Assembly (NCBI RefSeq): GCF_021216655.1
Contig: NZ_CP080437.1
Location: 310,001 to 374,000, forward strand
Source of the DNA: Clavibacter michiganensis
GTDB taxonomy: Bacteria; Actinomycetota; Actinomycetes; Actinomycetales; Microbacteriaceae
DNA: 64,000 nucleotides
Reading direction: 5' to 3'
A program made the translations under genes and the position numbers. Below, piece after piece: positions 20,240 through 31,456 of the stretch. Each line of letters opens with the position of its first letter. Positions within the stretch are counted from its first letter, which is position 1. The notes beneath the pieces are model-generated. The model ran no database searches, was not told where the DNA came from, and saw only the letters and a program-made list of their open reading frames with translations.

Positions 20240-21030
20240 TGGGCAGTGCATCGCGCGCATCGCTCGATTCCGCACGCCGCGTCCTCGCGGAGCTCGGGGG
20301 CGTCGACCTGTCGACGGCCGGTCAGCTCCTCGGAGCCGGCCGCGCCATCGGCGGATCCACGCACCTGCTCTCCGCGCTGGCGGACACCGGCATCGCGCCG
20401 GAGGTCAAGCACAGCATCGTGGACCGGGTCTTCGGCGCCACCGTGCAGGAGCCGGCGCTGCGCGTCCTCCGCGCGGTCGTCGACGGGCGCTGGTCGTCGC
20501 ACGACGAGCTGCTGGCGGGCATCGAGGAGCTCGGCATCCGCGCCGTCGCGATCTCGGCACCCGAGGGCACGCCCGTCGAGTCCGAGCTGTTCACGTTCGG
20601 ACGCGCCGTGTCCACGGACGACGCCCTGGAGCTCGCCCTCGGCGACAAGCTGGGCGACCCCGTGGCGAAGTCGACGCTCGTGCACCGTCTCCTCGACGGC
20701 CGGGCGTCGGAGCAGGCGATCGTCATCGTCGAGCAGCTCGTGCAGCAGCCCCGCGGCCGCCGCATGGGAGAGCTCGTGCGCTTCGCCGCCACCGTCGTGG
20801 CCGACCAGGCGGGCTTCACCATCGCCACGGTCCGCGTCGCGTCGCCCCTGTCGCCCGAGCAGTCGGAGCGGCTCGCGCAGGCACTGAGCCGCCGGTACTC
20901 CCGGCGGGTCGAGCTGAACCAGGTCGTGGACCGCGACCTCGTCGGCGGGCTCCGCGTCCAGATCGGCGACGACGTCATCGACGGCAGCGTCGCCACCAGG
21001 ATCAACGATTTGAGACTCCAGTTCGCCTGA
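20239..21030 (+). CDS. atpH: ATP synthase F1 subunit delta
   Basis: Connects the peripheral stalk to the top of F1. At 263 residues it is longer than the approximately 180-residue proteobacterial form but typical of actinobacteria, with an extra helical N-terminal region. The C-terminal segment ([33 protein letters not shown] in part) carries the conserved GG-(I/V) pattern of the delta family. The start overlaps the atpF stop. Confidence 0.94.
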
Positions 21031-21085
21031 CCGGCGGGCGTCACCTCGGGGGCCGTCGGCCCTCGTGAATGCAAAGGGAAAGAAG

Positions 21086-22723
21086 ATGGCAGAACTTTCG
21101 ATCAGCCCCGACGAGATCCGGGACGCGCTCAAGGACTTCGTGCAGTCCTACGAGCCCGGCAAGGCCTCGACCACCGAGGTCGGCTACGTGCTCGACGCGG
21201 GCGACGGAATCGCCCACGTGCAGGGCCTGCCCGGCGTCATGGCCAACGAGCTCATCACGTTCGCCGACGGGACCCTGGGCCTCGCCCAGAACCTGGAGGA
21301 GAGCGAGATCGGCGTCATCGTGCTCGGCGAGTTCGCCGGCATCGAGGAGGGCATGGAGGTGCGCCGCACCGGCGAGGTGCTCTCCGTCCCCGTCGGCGAC
21401 GGCTACCTCGGCCGCGTCGTGGACCCGCTGGGCAACCCCATCGACGGCCAGGGCGAGATCGCCTCCGAGGGCCGTCGCGCGCTCGAGCTCCAGGCGCCCG
21501 GCGTCATGCAGCGCAAGAGCGTGCACGAGCCCATGCAGACCGGCATCAAGGCCATCGACGCCATGATCCCGATCGGCCGCGGCCAGCGCCAGCTCATCAT
21601 CGGCGACCGCCAGACCGGCAAGACGGCCATCGCGATCGACACGATCATCAACCAGAAGGCCAACTGGGAGTCCGGCGACACGAACAAGCAGGTGCGCTGC
21701 ATCTACGTCGCCATCGGCCAGAAGGGCTCCACCATCGCCTCGGTGCGCGGTGCCCTCGAGGAGGCCGGCGCCATGGAGTACACGACCATCGTCGCGTCCC
21801 CCGCGTCCGACCCCGCCGGCTTCAAGTACCTGGCGCCCTACACCGGCTCGGCCATCGGCCAGCACTGGATGTACGGCGGCAAGCACGTCCTCATCATCTT
21901 CGACGACCTGTCCAAGCAGGCCGAGGCCTACCGCGCCGTCTCGCTCCTCCTGCGCCGCCCGCCGGGACGCGAGGCGTACCCCGGCGACGTCTTCTACCTG
22001 CACTCCCGCCTGCTCGAGCGCTGCGCCAAGCTCTCGGACGAGCTGGGCGCCGGCTCCATGACGGGCCTGCCCATCATCGAGACGAAGGCGAACGACGTCT
22101 CGGCGTACATCCCGACCAACGTGATCTCGATCACCGACGGCCAGATCTTCCTCCAGTCGGACCTGTTCAACGCGAACCAGCGTCCCGCGGTGGACGTCGG
22201 CATCTCGGTGTCCCGCGTCGGCGGCGACGCCCAGGTGAAGAGCATCAAGAAGGTCTCCGGCACGCTGAAGCTCGAGCTCGCGCAGTACCGCTCCCTCGAG
22301 GCGTTCGCGATCTTCGCGTCCGACCTCGACGCGGCCAGCCGTCGTCAGCTCGCCCGCGGCGCGCGCCTCACCGAGCTGCTCAAGCAGCCCCAGTACTCGC
22401 CGTTCCCCATCGAGGAGCAGGTCGTCTCGATCTGGGCGGGCACGAAGGGCAAGCTCGACGAGGTCCCCGTCGAGGACATCCTCCGCTTCGAGCGGGAGCT
22501 GCTCGACCACCTCCACCGCAACACGGAGGTGCTGTCGCAGCTCAAGGAGAAGAACGTCCTCACCGACGACATCGTCGACGCGATGGACAAGGCCGTGGAC
22601 CAGTTCAAGCTGGAGTTCCAGACGGGCGAGGGCAAGCCGCTCGCCTCCGTGGGATCCGAGAAGTTCGAGCCCGCCAAGGCCGAGGACGTCAACCAGGAGC
22701 AGATCGTCAAGGGCAAGCGCTGA
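21086..22723 (+). CDS. atpA: ATP synthase F1 subunit alpha
   Basis: Non-catalytic nucleotide-binding subunit (545 residues) of the alpha3-beta3 head. The P-loop [10 protein letters not shown] is at about 174-183, with the beta-barrel N-domain before it and the helical C-domain after. ATG 21086 with an AAGGGAAAG site is chosen over an in-frame GTG at 21065. The 55-base gap after atpH contains a small GC hairpin around 21047-21063. Confidence 0.97.
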   Translation: MAELSISPDEIRDALKDFVQSYEPGKASTTEVGYVLDAGDGIAHVQGLPGVMANELITFADGTLGLAQNLEESEIGVIVLGEFAGIEEGMEVRRTGEVLSVPVGDGYLGRVVDPLGNPIDGQGEIASEGRRALELQAPGVMQRKSVHEPMQTGIKAIDAMIPIGRGQRQLIIGDRQTGKTAIAIDTIINQKANWESGDTNKQVRCIYVAIGQKGSTIASVRGALEEAGAMEYTTIVASPASDPAGFKYLAPYTGSAIGQHWMYGGKHVLIIFDDLSKQAEAYRAVSLLLRRPPGREAYPGDVFYLHSRLLERCAKLSDELGAGSMTGLPIIETKANDVSAYIPTNVISITDGQIFLQSDLFNANQRPAVDVGISVSRVGGDAQVKSIKKVSGTLKLELAQYRSLEAFAIFASDLDAASRRQLARGARLTELLKQPQYSPFPIEEQVVSIWAGTKGKLDEVPVEDILRFERELLDHLHRNTEVLSQLKEKNVLTDDIVDAMDKAVDQFKLEFQTGEGKPLASVGSEKFEPAKAEDVNQEQIVKGKR

Positions 22724-22772
22724 CGCGCTCGCCTCACCGATCCGCCACCGACCGAGACCGATAGGGAGACTC

Positions 22773-23672
22773 ATGGGAGCGCAACTCCGGGTCTACACGC
22801 AGAAGATCAAGTCCGCGCAGACGACGAAGAAGATCACCCGCGCGATGGAGCTGATCTCCGCGTCGCGCATCCAGAAGGCGCAGCAGCGGATGGCGGCGTC
22901 CGCGCCGTACTCCCGCGCCGTCACGCGCGCGGTCTCGGCGGTGGCGACGTTCTCCAACGTCGACCACATCCTCACGACCGAGCCCGAGAAGGTGGAGCGG
23001 GCGGCGATCGTCATCTTCGCCTCCGACCGCGGCCTCGCCGGCGCGTTCAGCTCCAGCGTCCTGAAGGAGTCGGAGCAGCTCGCCGAGCTCCTCCGCTCGC
23101 AGGGCAAGGACATCGTCTACTACCTGGTGGGCCGCAAGGCCGTCGGGTACTTCAAGTTCCGGAAGCGCTCCTCGGAGCGCATCTGGACCGGCAGCACCGA
23201 GAAGCCGGAGTTCGAGACCGCGAAGTCCATCGGCGACGCGCTCGTGGAGAAGTTCGTGACGCCGGCGTCCGAGGGCGGGGTGGACGAGATCCACATCGTC
23301 TTCAACCGCTTCGTGTCGATCGCGACGCAGAAGCCCGAGGTCGTCCGCCTGCTGCCGCTCGAGGTCGTCGAGGGGGTGGAGGCGCCCGGCGAGGGTGCCG
23401 TCCTGCCGCTCTACGAGTTCGAGCCCGAGGTGGGCGACGTGCTCGATGCGCTGCTGCCCGTCTACATCGAGAGCCGCATCTTCAACGCGATGCTCCAGTC
23501 GGCCGCCTCCGAGCACGCCGCGCGCCAGAAGGCCATGAAGTCGGCGAGCGACAACGCCGACAAGCTCGTGACCACCTACACGCGGCTGCGGAACAACGCG
23601 CGCCAGACCGAGATCACGCAGCAGATCTCCGAGATCGTCGGCGGCGCGGACGCGCTCGCCTCCAGCAAGTAA
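22773..23672 (+). CDS. atpG: ATP synthase F1 subunit gamma
   Basis: Central rotor shaft (299 residues). The N-terminal coiled-coil helix ([18 protein letters not shown]) and the C-terminal helix with [16 protein letters not shown] form the shaft, and the Rossmann-like middle carries [14 protein letters not shown]. The ATG has an AGGGAG site. Normal in length and position. Confidence 0.97.
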   Translation: MGAQLRVYTQKIKSAQTTKKITRAMELISASRIQKAQQRMAASAPYSRAVTRAVSAVATFSNVDHILTTEPEKVERAAIVIFASDRGLAGAFSSSVLKESEQLAELLRSQGKDIVYYLVGRKAVGYFKFRKRSSERIWTGSTEKPEFETAKSIGDALVEKFVTPASEGGVDEIHIVFNRFVSIATQKPEVVRLLPLEVVEGVEAPGEGAVLPLYEFEPEVGDVLDALLPVYIESRIFNAMLQSAASEHAARQKAMKSASDNADKLVTTYTRLRNNARQTEITQQISEIVGGADALASSK

Positions 23673-23692
23673 CACTCCTGCTCCACGAATGA

Positions 23693-25168
<1,476 letters not shown>

Positions 25169-25169
25169 C

Positions 25170-25439
25170 ATGGCCCGCGCTGATCTCACGGTGACCGTGG
25201 TCTCGGCCGACCAGCAGGTCTGGTCGGGACAGGCGTCCATGGTCGTCGCACGCACGAGCGAGGGCGAGATCGGCATCCTCGCCGGTCACGAGCCGCTCCT
25301 GGCGATCCTCGCGACCGGCAACGTCCGCATCACGCAGGACGGCGGCGCCGTGATCACGGCCGACGCCGACGAGGGCTTCCTCTCGGTGGAGAACGACAAC
25401 GTGACCGTGGTCGCGCGCAAGGCCGCGCTGGTCGCGTAG
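25170..25439 (+). CDS. atpC: ATP synthase F1 subunit epsilon, short form
   Basis: Rotor subunit of 89 residues. It consists only of the N-terminal beta-sandwich (VVSADQQVWSGQASMVVA ... EGEIGILAGHEPLLA ... EGFLSV). The C-terminal two-helix domain, which in other bacteria can extend and inhibit ATP hydrolysis, is missing. The stop is followed within 20 bases by a strong terminator, so this is the natural end and not a frameshift. Short epsilon subunits occur in some actinobacteria. Confidence 0.94.
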   Translation: MARADLTVTVVSADQQVWSGQASMVVARTSEGEIGILAGHEPLLAILATGNVRITQDGGAVITADADEGFLSVENDNVTVVARKAALVA

Positions 25440-25456
25440 CATCACCTCCGTCCGAC

Positions 25457-25486
25457 GGCGGGCGGTCCCCTCGGGGGCCGTCCGCC
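25457..25486 (+). terminator. Terminator of the atp operon
   Basis: A 14-base-pair GC hairpin with two G-T wobble pairs and a 2-base nominal loop begins 18 bases after atpC and is followed by TTCG rather than a T-run. The class is common at operon ends in this window. Confidence 0.8.
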
Positions 25487-25557
25487 TTCGTGCGTCCGGG
25501 CGGGCGATGCTCGTCCCTGCCGACCCACCATCCGCCCCATCCGCTCCCGGAGGTCCC

Positions 25558-26313
25558 GTGCTCGTCCTGCTGCCCCCGTCCGAGACGAAGCGCGACGGCG
25601 GGACGGAGGGATCGCACCTCGACCTCGACCTCCTCGCCTTCCCCGAGCTGACGGCCGAGCGGCGGACGGTCGTGCGGGCCGTCGCCGACCTCGCCCAGGA
25701 TCCCGTGGCCGCCGCGCGCGCCCTCAAGCTCGGTCCGCGCCAGGCCGGCGAGGTCGAGCGGAACCGCGTGCTCGAGTCCTCGCCGACCATGTCGGCGATC
25801 CGTCGCTACACCGGCGTGCTCTACGACCCCATCGGCGCCGACTCCCTGGATGCCGCGCAGCTCGCCTTCGCCGGTCGCCACGTGGCCGTGCACTCCGCGC
25901 TCCTCGGGCCCGTCCGGGCGACCGACCCGATCCCCGCGTACCGCCTCTCGCACGACAGCCGGGTGCCGGGCATACGGATGAAGGCGCACTGGGTGGCCTC
26001 GGTCCGCCGGGTGCTGGAGGGGATCCCTGGCCTCGTGCTCGACCTCCGATCCGAGGGATACGCGGCCCTCGGACCGCGTCCGGGACATGAGGACTCCGCC
26101 GTGGTGCGCGTGGTCGCCCGCGGCGCGGACGGCACCGTGCGGGCGCTCAACCACTTCAACAAGAAGGCGAAGGGCGAGCTGGTGCGGGCGCTGATCCTCG
26201 CCGGCCGCGACCTCGGATCCGTGGCGGAGCTGCTGGACTGGGCGGAGGACGCCGGCGTCGAGCTGTCACGCGGCGGCTCCGGCGAGCTCGTCCTGGTCGC
26301 CGCGCCGCACTGA
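25558..26313 (+). CDS. yaaA: YaaA family (DUF328) peroxide-stress protein
   Basis: A 251-residue member of the YaaA/DUF328 family, starting with the family signature VLVLLPPSETK. In Escherichia coli YaaA limits free iron and protects DNA during hydrogen peroxide stress; the biochemistry is only partly known. Conserved patches RRYTGVLYDPI, DLRSEGYAAL and FNKKAKGELVRAL are present. GTG 25558 is chosen because GGAGG lies four bases upstream and family members start here; an open frame back to 25507 is not needed. It converges with tag after only 12 bases. Confidence 0.88.
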   Translation: MLVLLPPSETKRDGGTEGSHLDLDLLAFPELTAERRTVVRAVADLAQDPVAAARALKLGPRQAGEVERNRVLESSPTMSAIRRYTGVLYDPIGADSLDAAQLAFAGRHVAVHSALLGPVRATDPIPAYRLSHDSRVPGIRMKAHWVASVRRVLEGIPGLVLDLRSEGYAALGPRPGHEDSAVVRVVARGADGTVRALNHFNKKAKGELVRALILAGRDLGSVAELLDWAEDAGVELSRGGSGELVLVAAPH

Positions 26314-26325
26314 CGGCGCCCGGGG

Positions 26326-26919
26326 TCAGGCGGCCAGGTGGCAGCCGACGACGTGGTCGTCGACGAGGCCCGATGACTGCATGAGCGCGTAGACGGTGGT
26401 GGGGCCCACGAAGCGGAGGCCGTGCGCCTTCAGCTCGCGGCTGAGGGCCGTGGACTCCGCCGTGACGGCGGGGAGCTCGTCTGCCGTCGTCGGTCGTGGG
26501 CGGACCAGGGGATCGGACGCGTGCGCCCAGATCATCCGGTCGAGGGCGCCGTCCCCGTGCGCGTCGACGAGGGCACGCACGGCGCGCGCGTTGCCGGCGG
26601 CCGCGAGGATCTTCGCGCGGTTGCGGATGATCCCCGCGTCTCCCATGAGCCGCTCGACGTCGCCATCGTCCATGGCGGCGACCGCGTCGACGTCGAATCC
26701 GTGGAAGACCTCGCGGAAGCGCGGGCGCTTGCGCAGGATGGTGATCCACGACAGGCCCGCCTGGAAGCCCTCGAGGCAGAGCTTCTCGAAGAGCGGGCGG
26801 TCGCCGTGCAGCGGACGGCCCCACTCCTCGTCGTGGTACCTGCGGTACTCCGGGTCGGCGGCGGACCAGGCGCAGCGCGCGACGCCGTCGTCGCCGACGA
26901 CGACCGACGCCCGGGTCAT
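26326..26919 (-). CDS. tag: DNA-3-methyladenine glycosylase I
   Basis: Base-excision repair glycosylase (197 residues) that removes 3-methyladenine from alkylated DNA. The zinc site of the family is intact, with Cys16, His29, His189 and Cys193 at the same spacings (13 and 4) as in E. coli Tag. The start EYRRYHDEEWGRP and the GFQAGLSWITILRKR segment are characteristic. It overlaps the end of ogt by four bases, so both alkylation-repair enzymes are made from one message. Confidence 0.95.
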   Translation of the reverse strand: MTRASVVVGDDGVARCAWSAADPEYRRYHDEEWGRPLHGDRPLFEKLCLEGFQAGLSWITILRKRPRFREVFHGFDVDAVAAMDDGDVERLMGDAGIIRNRAKILAAAGNARAVRALVDAHGDGALDRMIWAHASDPLVRPRPTTADELPAVTAESTALSRELKAHGLRFVGPTTVYALMQSSGLVDDHVVGCHLAA

Positions 26920-27536
26920 GACAGCACCGAGCCCTCGAGCGCGAGCAGGCGGACCTTGGTGGCGACCCCGTCACCCGCGCTGAAGCCGGTCACGCGCCCG
27001 TCGGAGCCGAGGACGCGATGGCACGGGACGAGGATGCAGAGCCGGTTGGCGCCGACGGCGCCGCCCACCGCGCGCGCCCCGCCGGGACGCCCCGCCGCCT
27101 GCGCGAGGGCGCCGTACGTCGTGACGCCGCCGTGGGGGACGCGGGCCAGCGCCTCCCAGACGGCGACCTGGAACGGGGTCCCGGTCAGGCGCACCGGGAC
27201 GTCGAACGAGGTGCGGAGGCCGGCGAAGTACTCGCCGAGCTGCCGGGACGTCTCCGCGAGCACCGCGCTCGGCCTGTCGTCCAGGTGGTCGAGCGGCAGG
27301 ACGCCGTCGGTCGCGATGGACAGGGCGACGACCCGGTCGCCCTCGGCCACGAGCTCCAGGCGGCCGACGGGGGAGGGCACCCGGAGGAGAGCGGCGCCGA
27401 CGGGCAGGAGGCCCGCTGCGGGTGGGAGCGGACGGCGGGGATCGCCGTCTCGAGCAGGGGATCCGGGACGGTGACCGCCAGGCGGGGGCACGATCGGGCG
27501 CGCGGGGGCGACGGCGGGTGCGGAGGAGGGAGTCAT
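26916..27536 (-). CDS. ogt: Methylated-DNA--protein-cysteine methyltransferase
   Basis: Suicide repair protein that takes the methyl group from O6-methylguanine onto its own cysteine. The active site LVPCHRV (Cys172) and the helix-turn-helix arginine region upstream (VAVWEALARVPHGGVTTY) are intact. The catalytic part starts near residue 45 (LRVPSPVGRLELVA); the first 45 residues are Pro/Arg-rich and may not be translated, since no ribosome site is visible before ATG 27536. A later GTG start, near VGAALLRV, is possible. It overlaps tag. Confidence 0.9.
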   Translation of the reverse strand: MTPSSAPAVAPARPIVPPPGGHRPGSPARDGDPRRPLPPAAGLLPVGAALLRVPSPVGRLELVAEGDRVVALSIATDGVLPLDHLDDRPSAVLAETSRQLGEYFAGLRTSFDVPVRLTGTPFQVAVWEALARVPHGGVTTYGALAQAAGRPGGARAVGGAVGANRLCILVPCHRVLGSDGRVTGFSAGDGVATKVRLLALEGSVLS

Positions 27537-27642
27537 GCGGCGACCGTACGACGGGCCGCGCGGATGGCGCCGGGGACGCCGTGGTCGGGGGAGCGATGGC
27601 GAGAGCCGCCGCCGGGGGAGGAGGCGGAGGAGCGCGCCGCCG

Positions 27643-28122
27643 TCACCGGGAGCGCCCGTGCCCGTCCTGCGTGTGGACCTTGAGGTAGACGAACGTCTCC
27701 GTGCTCACGACGCCATCGAGCGCGCGGATCCGCCCGTTGAGCAGCTCGACCAGCTCCTCGTCGTCCTCGCACACCACCTCGGCGAGCAGGTCGAAGGTGC
27801 CCGCCGTCATGACCACGTAGTCGACGGCGGGGATGTCCGCGAGGGCGTCCGCGACCACCCGCACGTCGCCGCTCACGGTGACGCCGATCATGGCCTGGCG
27901 GGTGAGCCCGAGCTGCTGCGGATCGGTGAGCGCGACGATGCGGATCACGCCCGCGTCCGTGAGCTTCTGCACGCGCTGCCGGACGGCGGCCTCGCTGAGG
28001 CCGACGGCCTTGCCGATCTCGGCGTACGACCGTCGCCCGTCCTCCCGCAGCTGCTCGACGATGGATCGGGAGATCGCGTCGACGGGGAGCCCGCGGGCGG
28101 AGGGGCGCTGCGGCGTGCTCAT
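27643..28122 (-). CDS. Lrp/AsnC-family transcriptional regulator
   Basis: A 159-residue regulator with an N-terminal winged helix-turn-helix (residues 15-65, SYAEIGKAVGLSEAAVRQRVQKL) and a C-terminal RAM effector domain (from about residue 75) that usually binds an amino acid and sets octamer assembly. ATG 28122 is preferred over an open frame back to 28215 because an AGCATG (CATGCT on the coding strand) box ends six bases before it. It is upstream of ogt and tag in the same direction with a gap of about 105 bases, so it could be co-transcribed with or control them (inference). Confidence 0.85.
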   Translation of the reverse strand: MSTPQRPSARGLPVDAISRSIVEQLREDGRRSYAEIGKAVGLSEAAVRQRVQKLTDAGVIRIVALTDPQQLGLTRQAMIGVTVSGDVRVVADALADIPAVDYVVMTAGTFDLLAEVVCEDDEELVELLNGRIRALDGVVSTETFVYLKVHTQDGHGRSR

Positions 28123-28267
28123 CGTCCGAGCATGGCAGTCCCGCGGTGGCCGGGCAACCGGATCCGCGGCGAGCGTCCCTCCCCGAGGTCCGGATGCCCC
28201 TTCTCGGCGCCGCACATGGACGCTGTCCGGCGGCGGCGCAGCAGCCGGCCAGGATGCGGCCGCCCGG

Positions 28268-28273
28268 TAGGAT
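28268..28273 (+). promoter_or_regulatory. -10 element of the FHA-PP2C pair
   Basis: TAGGAT, 78 bases before the GTG start of the FHA gene. Confidence 0.5.
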
Positions 28274-28351
28274 CCCTGTCAGCGCGTCCGGCCGCCCGAG
28301 GCCCGGCGCCGACCGCCCGACCGGGCGCCGAGCCCCGATGGAGCCGATGAC

Positions 28352-29527
28352 GTGAGCGAGGGCTCCCACCGTTCCTCTCCCGCCGCCCGGGGATCGGCCG
28401 GCCTCGCGGTCGTGACGCCCCACGCCGTGGTGCTCCTGCCCGGCGGCGCCCCGACGCGCGTCGTGGAGGACCTCTGGCGCATCCTCGCGGATCCGGCCAC
28501 CACGGCGGAGGCGGTCGTCGCGGCGCTGCCTCTGCGGGGCGCGGACGAGGTCGTCTCCTTCGCCGTGATCGTCCACGAGGCTGTGGGGTCGGAGGGCGCG
28601 CGCCTCCAGGTGGTGCTGCGCGGGGACGCGGTCGTGGACGCCGACGTCGACGGTGACGCGGATGCCCGCCGTGTCGACGCGCGGCGGGCCCAGCCCTTCT
28701 ATCTCGCCACCCTCGACCGCGTGCGCGCGTACCGGGCCGGCCGCGCGGACGCCGAGGCGGGCGCGACCGCGAGCGGGGGCCTCCCCCTGATCGCGGGCGC
28801 CGTGGCCGCCGACGCCGTGGACTGGCGGCTCGGCGACGCGCGGTCCGGCGACGCGCGGTCCGGCGACGCGCGGTCCGGCGACGCGCGGTCCGGCGACGCC
28901 GCGGGCGCTCACGCGGACCGCCGCGGCGGCTCGCCCTCCGCTCGCCACGCGGCGCCGCCCGTCGACCCCGGCTCCGTCGACCCCGGCCTCGTCGCCACCG
29001 TCCTCGACGGGCCGGCGGATCCGGGGGAGCACGCGGGGGGACCCGATGCCCGCGAGGCCGAGGCCGAGGCCCGCGCCGGATCCGCCGGCGTCCCCACCGT
29101 CGCGATGCCCGCCGCGCCCGCAGCGGCCGAGGACGCGGACGCGGACGCCGCGCGCGTCATCCACGCGTTCCGCATCCTGCGCGACGGCGTGCCGCACGTC
29201 GATGCCGTCGTCCCCGACCGGATCCCCCTCGACGCGCCCGCGATCGTCGGCCGCCGCCCCCGACCTCCGCGCGTCGTCCGTGGCGTCGCCCCGCGGCTCG
29301 TGGCCGTGCCATCGCCGCTCGGCGAGATCTCCGGAACGCACCTCGGGCTCCGGCAGGACGCCGGCGTCATCGTCGTGACCGACCTCGACTCCACGAACGG
29401 CACCGTCGTGCTCGCGCCCGGGGCCGAGCACCTCGCGCTGCGTCCGGGGGAGTCGCTCGTGGTCGTCCCGGGCACGCGCATCGACATCGGCGACGGCGTC
29501 GTCCTCGAGATCCTGTCCGCCCGATGA
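28352..29527 (+). CDS. FHA-domain protein
   Basis: A 391-residue cytosolic protein. The last 100 residues hold a forkhead-associated phosphothreonine-binding domain with the hallmark residues in order: AIVGRR (Gly-Arg), ISGTH (Ser and His) and DLDSTNGT. The first 130 residues form a separate domain I do not recognise. The middle (150-290) is low complexity and includes GDARS repeats encoded by a 15-bp tandem array at 28831-28899. It overlaps the PP2C gene by four bases, so the two act together in Ser/Thr phosphosignalling (inference). No kinase gene is in the window. Confidence 0.85.
   Translation: MSEGSHRSSPAARGSAGLAVVTPHAVVLLPGGAPTRVVEDLWRILADPATTAEAVVAALPLRGADEVVSFAVIVHEAVGSEGARLQVVLRGDAVVDADVDGDADARRVDARRAQPFYLATLDRVRAYRAGRADAEAGATASGGLPLIAGAVAADAVDWRLGDARSGDARSGDARSGDARSGDAAGAHADRRGGSPSARHAAPPVDPGSVDPGLVATVLDGPADPGEHAGGPDAREAEAEARAGSAGVPTVAMPAAPAAAEDADADAARVIHAFRILRDGVPHVDAVVPDRIPLDAPAIVGRRPRPPRVVRGVAPRLVAVPSPLGEISGTHLGLRQDAGVIVVTDLDSTNGTVVLAPGAEHLALRPGESLVVVPGTRIDIGDGVVLEILSAR
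28831..28899 (+). repeat. 15-bp tandem repeat, 4.6 copies
   Basis: The unit CGGCGACGCGCGGTC is repeated four times without change, plus nine further bases. It is in frame, encodes GDARS repeats, and lies in the linker of the FHA protein. A whole-unit gain or loss would keep the frame. Confidence 0.95.
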
Positions 29528-30360
29528 CCGCCATCGGAGCGGATGTCCCTGAGGCGTCCCTCGCCCTGCCTGACGGACGCACGCTCGTGCTCGGCTGGGC
29601 GTCCATGACCGATCGCGGGCTCCGCCGCGACCACAACGAGGACAGCGTGCTCGCGGCCGTGCCGTACTTCGCGGTGGCGGACGGGATGGGCGGCCACGCG
29701 GCGGGCGACGTGGCGAGCGACGCCGTCATCCGCCGCCTCGCCGAGGAGCAGGAGCGCGCGGAGTCCGGGTTCGCGGATCCCGAGGGCGTGGAGCCGGCGC
29801 TCGACCTGGCCGTCGGCGACATCCGCGAGGAGACAGGGGAGCTGGAGCTGCATGCCGGGACGACCGTCACGGGCGCCTGCCTGACCCTGGTGTCCGACCG
29901 CCCGTACTGGGCCGTCTTCAACGTCGGCGACTCGCGCGTCTACCAGCTCCGCGGCGACGTGCTCGAGCAGGTCACCGTCGACCACTCCGTCGTGCAGGAG
30001 ATGGTGGACGCCGGCCGCATCACGCGCGCGCAGGCCGACCGGCACCCGGACGGCAACATCATCACCCGGGCGGTGGGCGTCGGCGACGCCGCCGAGGCGG
30101 ACTACTGGCTGCTGCCCGTGACCGCGCGGCTGCGGCTGCTGGTCTGCTCCGACGGGCTGACCAAGGAGCTGGCAGACGCGGAGATCCGCGGGCACCTGCT
30201 GCGCGCCGACGACGCGGCGACGGCGGTGCGCGACCTGGTCGTGCACGCGCTGGAGAACGGCGGGCGCGACAACGTGACGGCGGTCGTGGTCGACGTGCTG
30301 CGGATCGACCCGGCCGCCGACGCGTCCGAGGCCCCGCGTCGCCGAGGCCTGCGGCGCTGA
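29524..30360 (+). CDS. PP2C-family Ser/Thr protein phosphatase
   Basis: Metal-dependent phosphatase (278 residues) that dephosphorylates Ser/Thr phosphoproteins. Motifs run in the expected order: RRDHNEDS (about 36-43), ADGMGGHAAGDVAS (about 54-67), LVCSDGLTKEL and the final DNVTAVVV, so all metal-binding aspartates are present. No transmembrane or kinase domain. Translationally coupled to the FHA protein. Converges on dapD with a 30-base gap and no clear terminator. Confidence 0.93.
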   Translation: MTAIGADVPEASLALPDGRTLVLGWASMTDRGLRRDHNEDSVLAAVPYFAVADGMGGHAAGDVASDAVIRRLAEEQERAESGFADPEGVEPALDLAVGDIREETGELELHAGTTVTGACLTLVSDRPYWAVFNVGDSRVYQLRGDVLEQVTVDHSVVQEMVDAGRITRAQADRHPDGNIITRAVGVGDAAEADYWLLPVTARLRLLVCSDGLTKELADAEIRGHLLRADDAATAVRDLVVHALENGGRDNVTAVVVDVLRIDPAADASEAPRRRGLRR

Positions 30361-30390
30361 GCCCGGGGCGGCCGGTCCGCGACGCCTGCG

Positions 30391-31389
30391 CTAGGCGTGC
30401 AGCGCGTCGTTGAGGATCGAGCCGCCGCCGCGCCGCGGGACCGCCTCGACGGCCCCGGTGAGCGAGTTGCGGCGGAACAGGATCCCGGGCCGCCCGGACA
30501 GCTCGACGGCCTTGACCTGCGGCACGGTGCCGTCCGGACCGGGCGCCTCGCCCGCGAGCCGGACCTTGGTGCCGGCCGTCACGTAGAGGCCCGCCTCCAC
30601 GACGCTGTCGTCGCCGATGGAGATGCCGACGCCCGAGTTCGCGCCGAGGAGCGCCCGCTCGCCGATGACGACGCGCTGCGTGCCGCCGCCCGAGAGCGTG
30701 CCCATGATGGAGGCGCCGCCGCCGACGTCCGAGCCGTCGCCCACGACGACGCCCTGCGTGATGCGCCCCTCGACCATGGATGCGCCGAGCGTGCCGGCGT
30801 TGAAGTTGACGAAGCCCTCGTGCATCACGGTGGTGCCGGGCGCGAGGTGCGCCCCGAGCCGCACGCGCGAGGCGTCGGCGATGCGCACGCGGTCGGGCGT
30901 GACGTAGTCCAGCAGGCGCGGGAACTTGTCGATGCCGTGCGCGGCGATGCCCGCTCGCTGGAGCGACGGTCGCAGCCGGTCGAAGTCGTCGGGGTGCACG
31001 GGCCCGGCGTTGGTCCACACGACGATGGGGAGGTGGCCGAAGATCCCGTCGAGGGAGATCGTGTTCGGCGCCACGAGCAGATGGCTGAGCAGGTGCAGCC
31101 GGAGGTACGCGTCGGGCGTCGACGTGGGGGGCGTCCGCAGGTCGATCTCGACCGTGACGATGTCGATCGTCACGCCGCGTCGCGGGTCGGCCACGGCGAG
31201 CTCCTCGATCCAGGCCGGCGCGATCCAGCGGTCGCGGCCGGCGGGCAGCGACCCGAGCTCGGGCGCGGGGAACCAGGTGTCGAGCACGGTGCCGTCCGAG
31301 GCGACGGTCGCGAGGCCGTATCCCCACGCGGATCCGGAGGCGGGAGCGGAGGCGGGCGCGTCGGACGAGGGCGAATCGGGGGAGGCCAT
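30391..31389 (-). CDS. dapD: Tetrahydrodipicolinate N-succinyltransferase
   Basis: Trimeric enzyme that succinylates tetrahydrodipicolinate in the succinylase branch of diaminopimelate and lysine synthesis. The 332 residues carry a left-handed beta-helix of hexapeptide repeats from about 165 to 290 (for example [18 protein letters not shown] and [17 protein letters not shown]) and the actinobacterial-type N-terminal domain. It is divergent from dapE, which acts two steps later, with 80 bases between the starts. A TACGCT box lies six bases before its ATG. Confidence 0.95.
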   Translation of the reverse strand: MASPDSPSSDAPASAPASGSAWGYGLATVASDGTVLDTWFPAPELGSLPAGRDRWIAPAWIEELAVADPRRGVTIDIVTVEIDLRTPPTSTPDAYLRLHLLSHLLVAPNTISLDGIFGHLPIVVWTNAGPVHPDDFDRLRPSLQRAGIAAHGIDKFPRLLDYVTPDRVRIADASRVRLGAHLAPGTTVMHEGFVNFNAGTLGASMVEGRITQGVVVGDGSDVGGGASIMGTLSGGGTQRVVIGERALLGANSGVGISIGDDSVVEAGLYVTAGTKVRLAGEAPGPDGTVPQVKAVELSGRPGILFRRNSLTGAVEAVPRRGGGSILNDALHA

Positions 31390-31395
31390 GCGGCC

Positions 31396-31401
31396 AGCGT
31401 A
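31396..31401 (-). promoter_or_regulatory. -10 element of dapD
   Basis: TACGCT on the minus strand, six bases from the ATG: leaderless type. Confidence 0.6.
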
Positions 31402-31456
31402 CCGATCGCCGTGGCCCGTCCCGGGTCCTCCCCAGGACCGCGTGCCGCCCCCGACC

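Noticed and set aside
27537..27642. Extra small gene between the lrp-type gene and ogt
   Set aside because: The gap has open frames only because of GC content; no ribosome site and no protein-like pattern was seen.
28781..28787. CTCCCCC, the one reverse-strand copy of the polar heptamer
   Set aside because: A single exception, noted for honesty; it does not weaken the 27 to 1 asymmetry.
30361..30390. Terminator between the PP2C and dapD genes
   Set aside because: The 30-base gap is GC-rich but I could not find a convincing stem.
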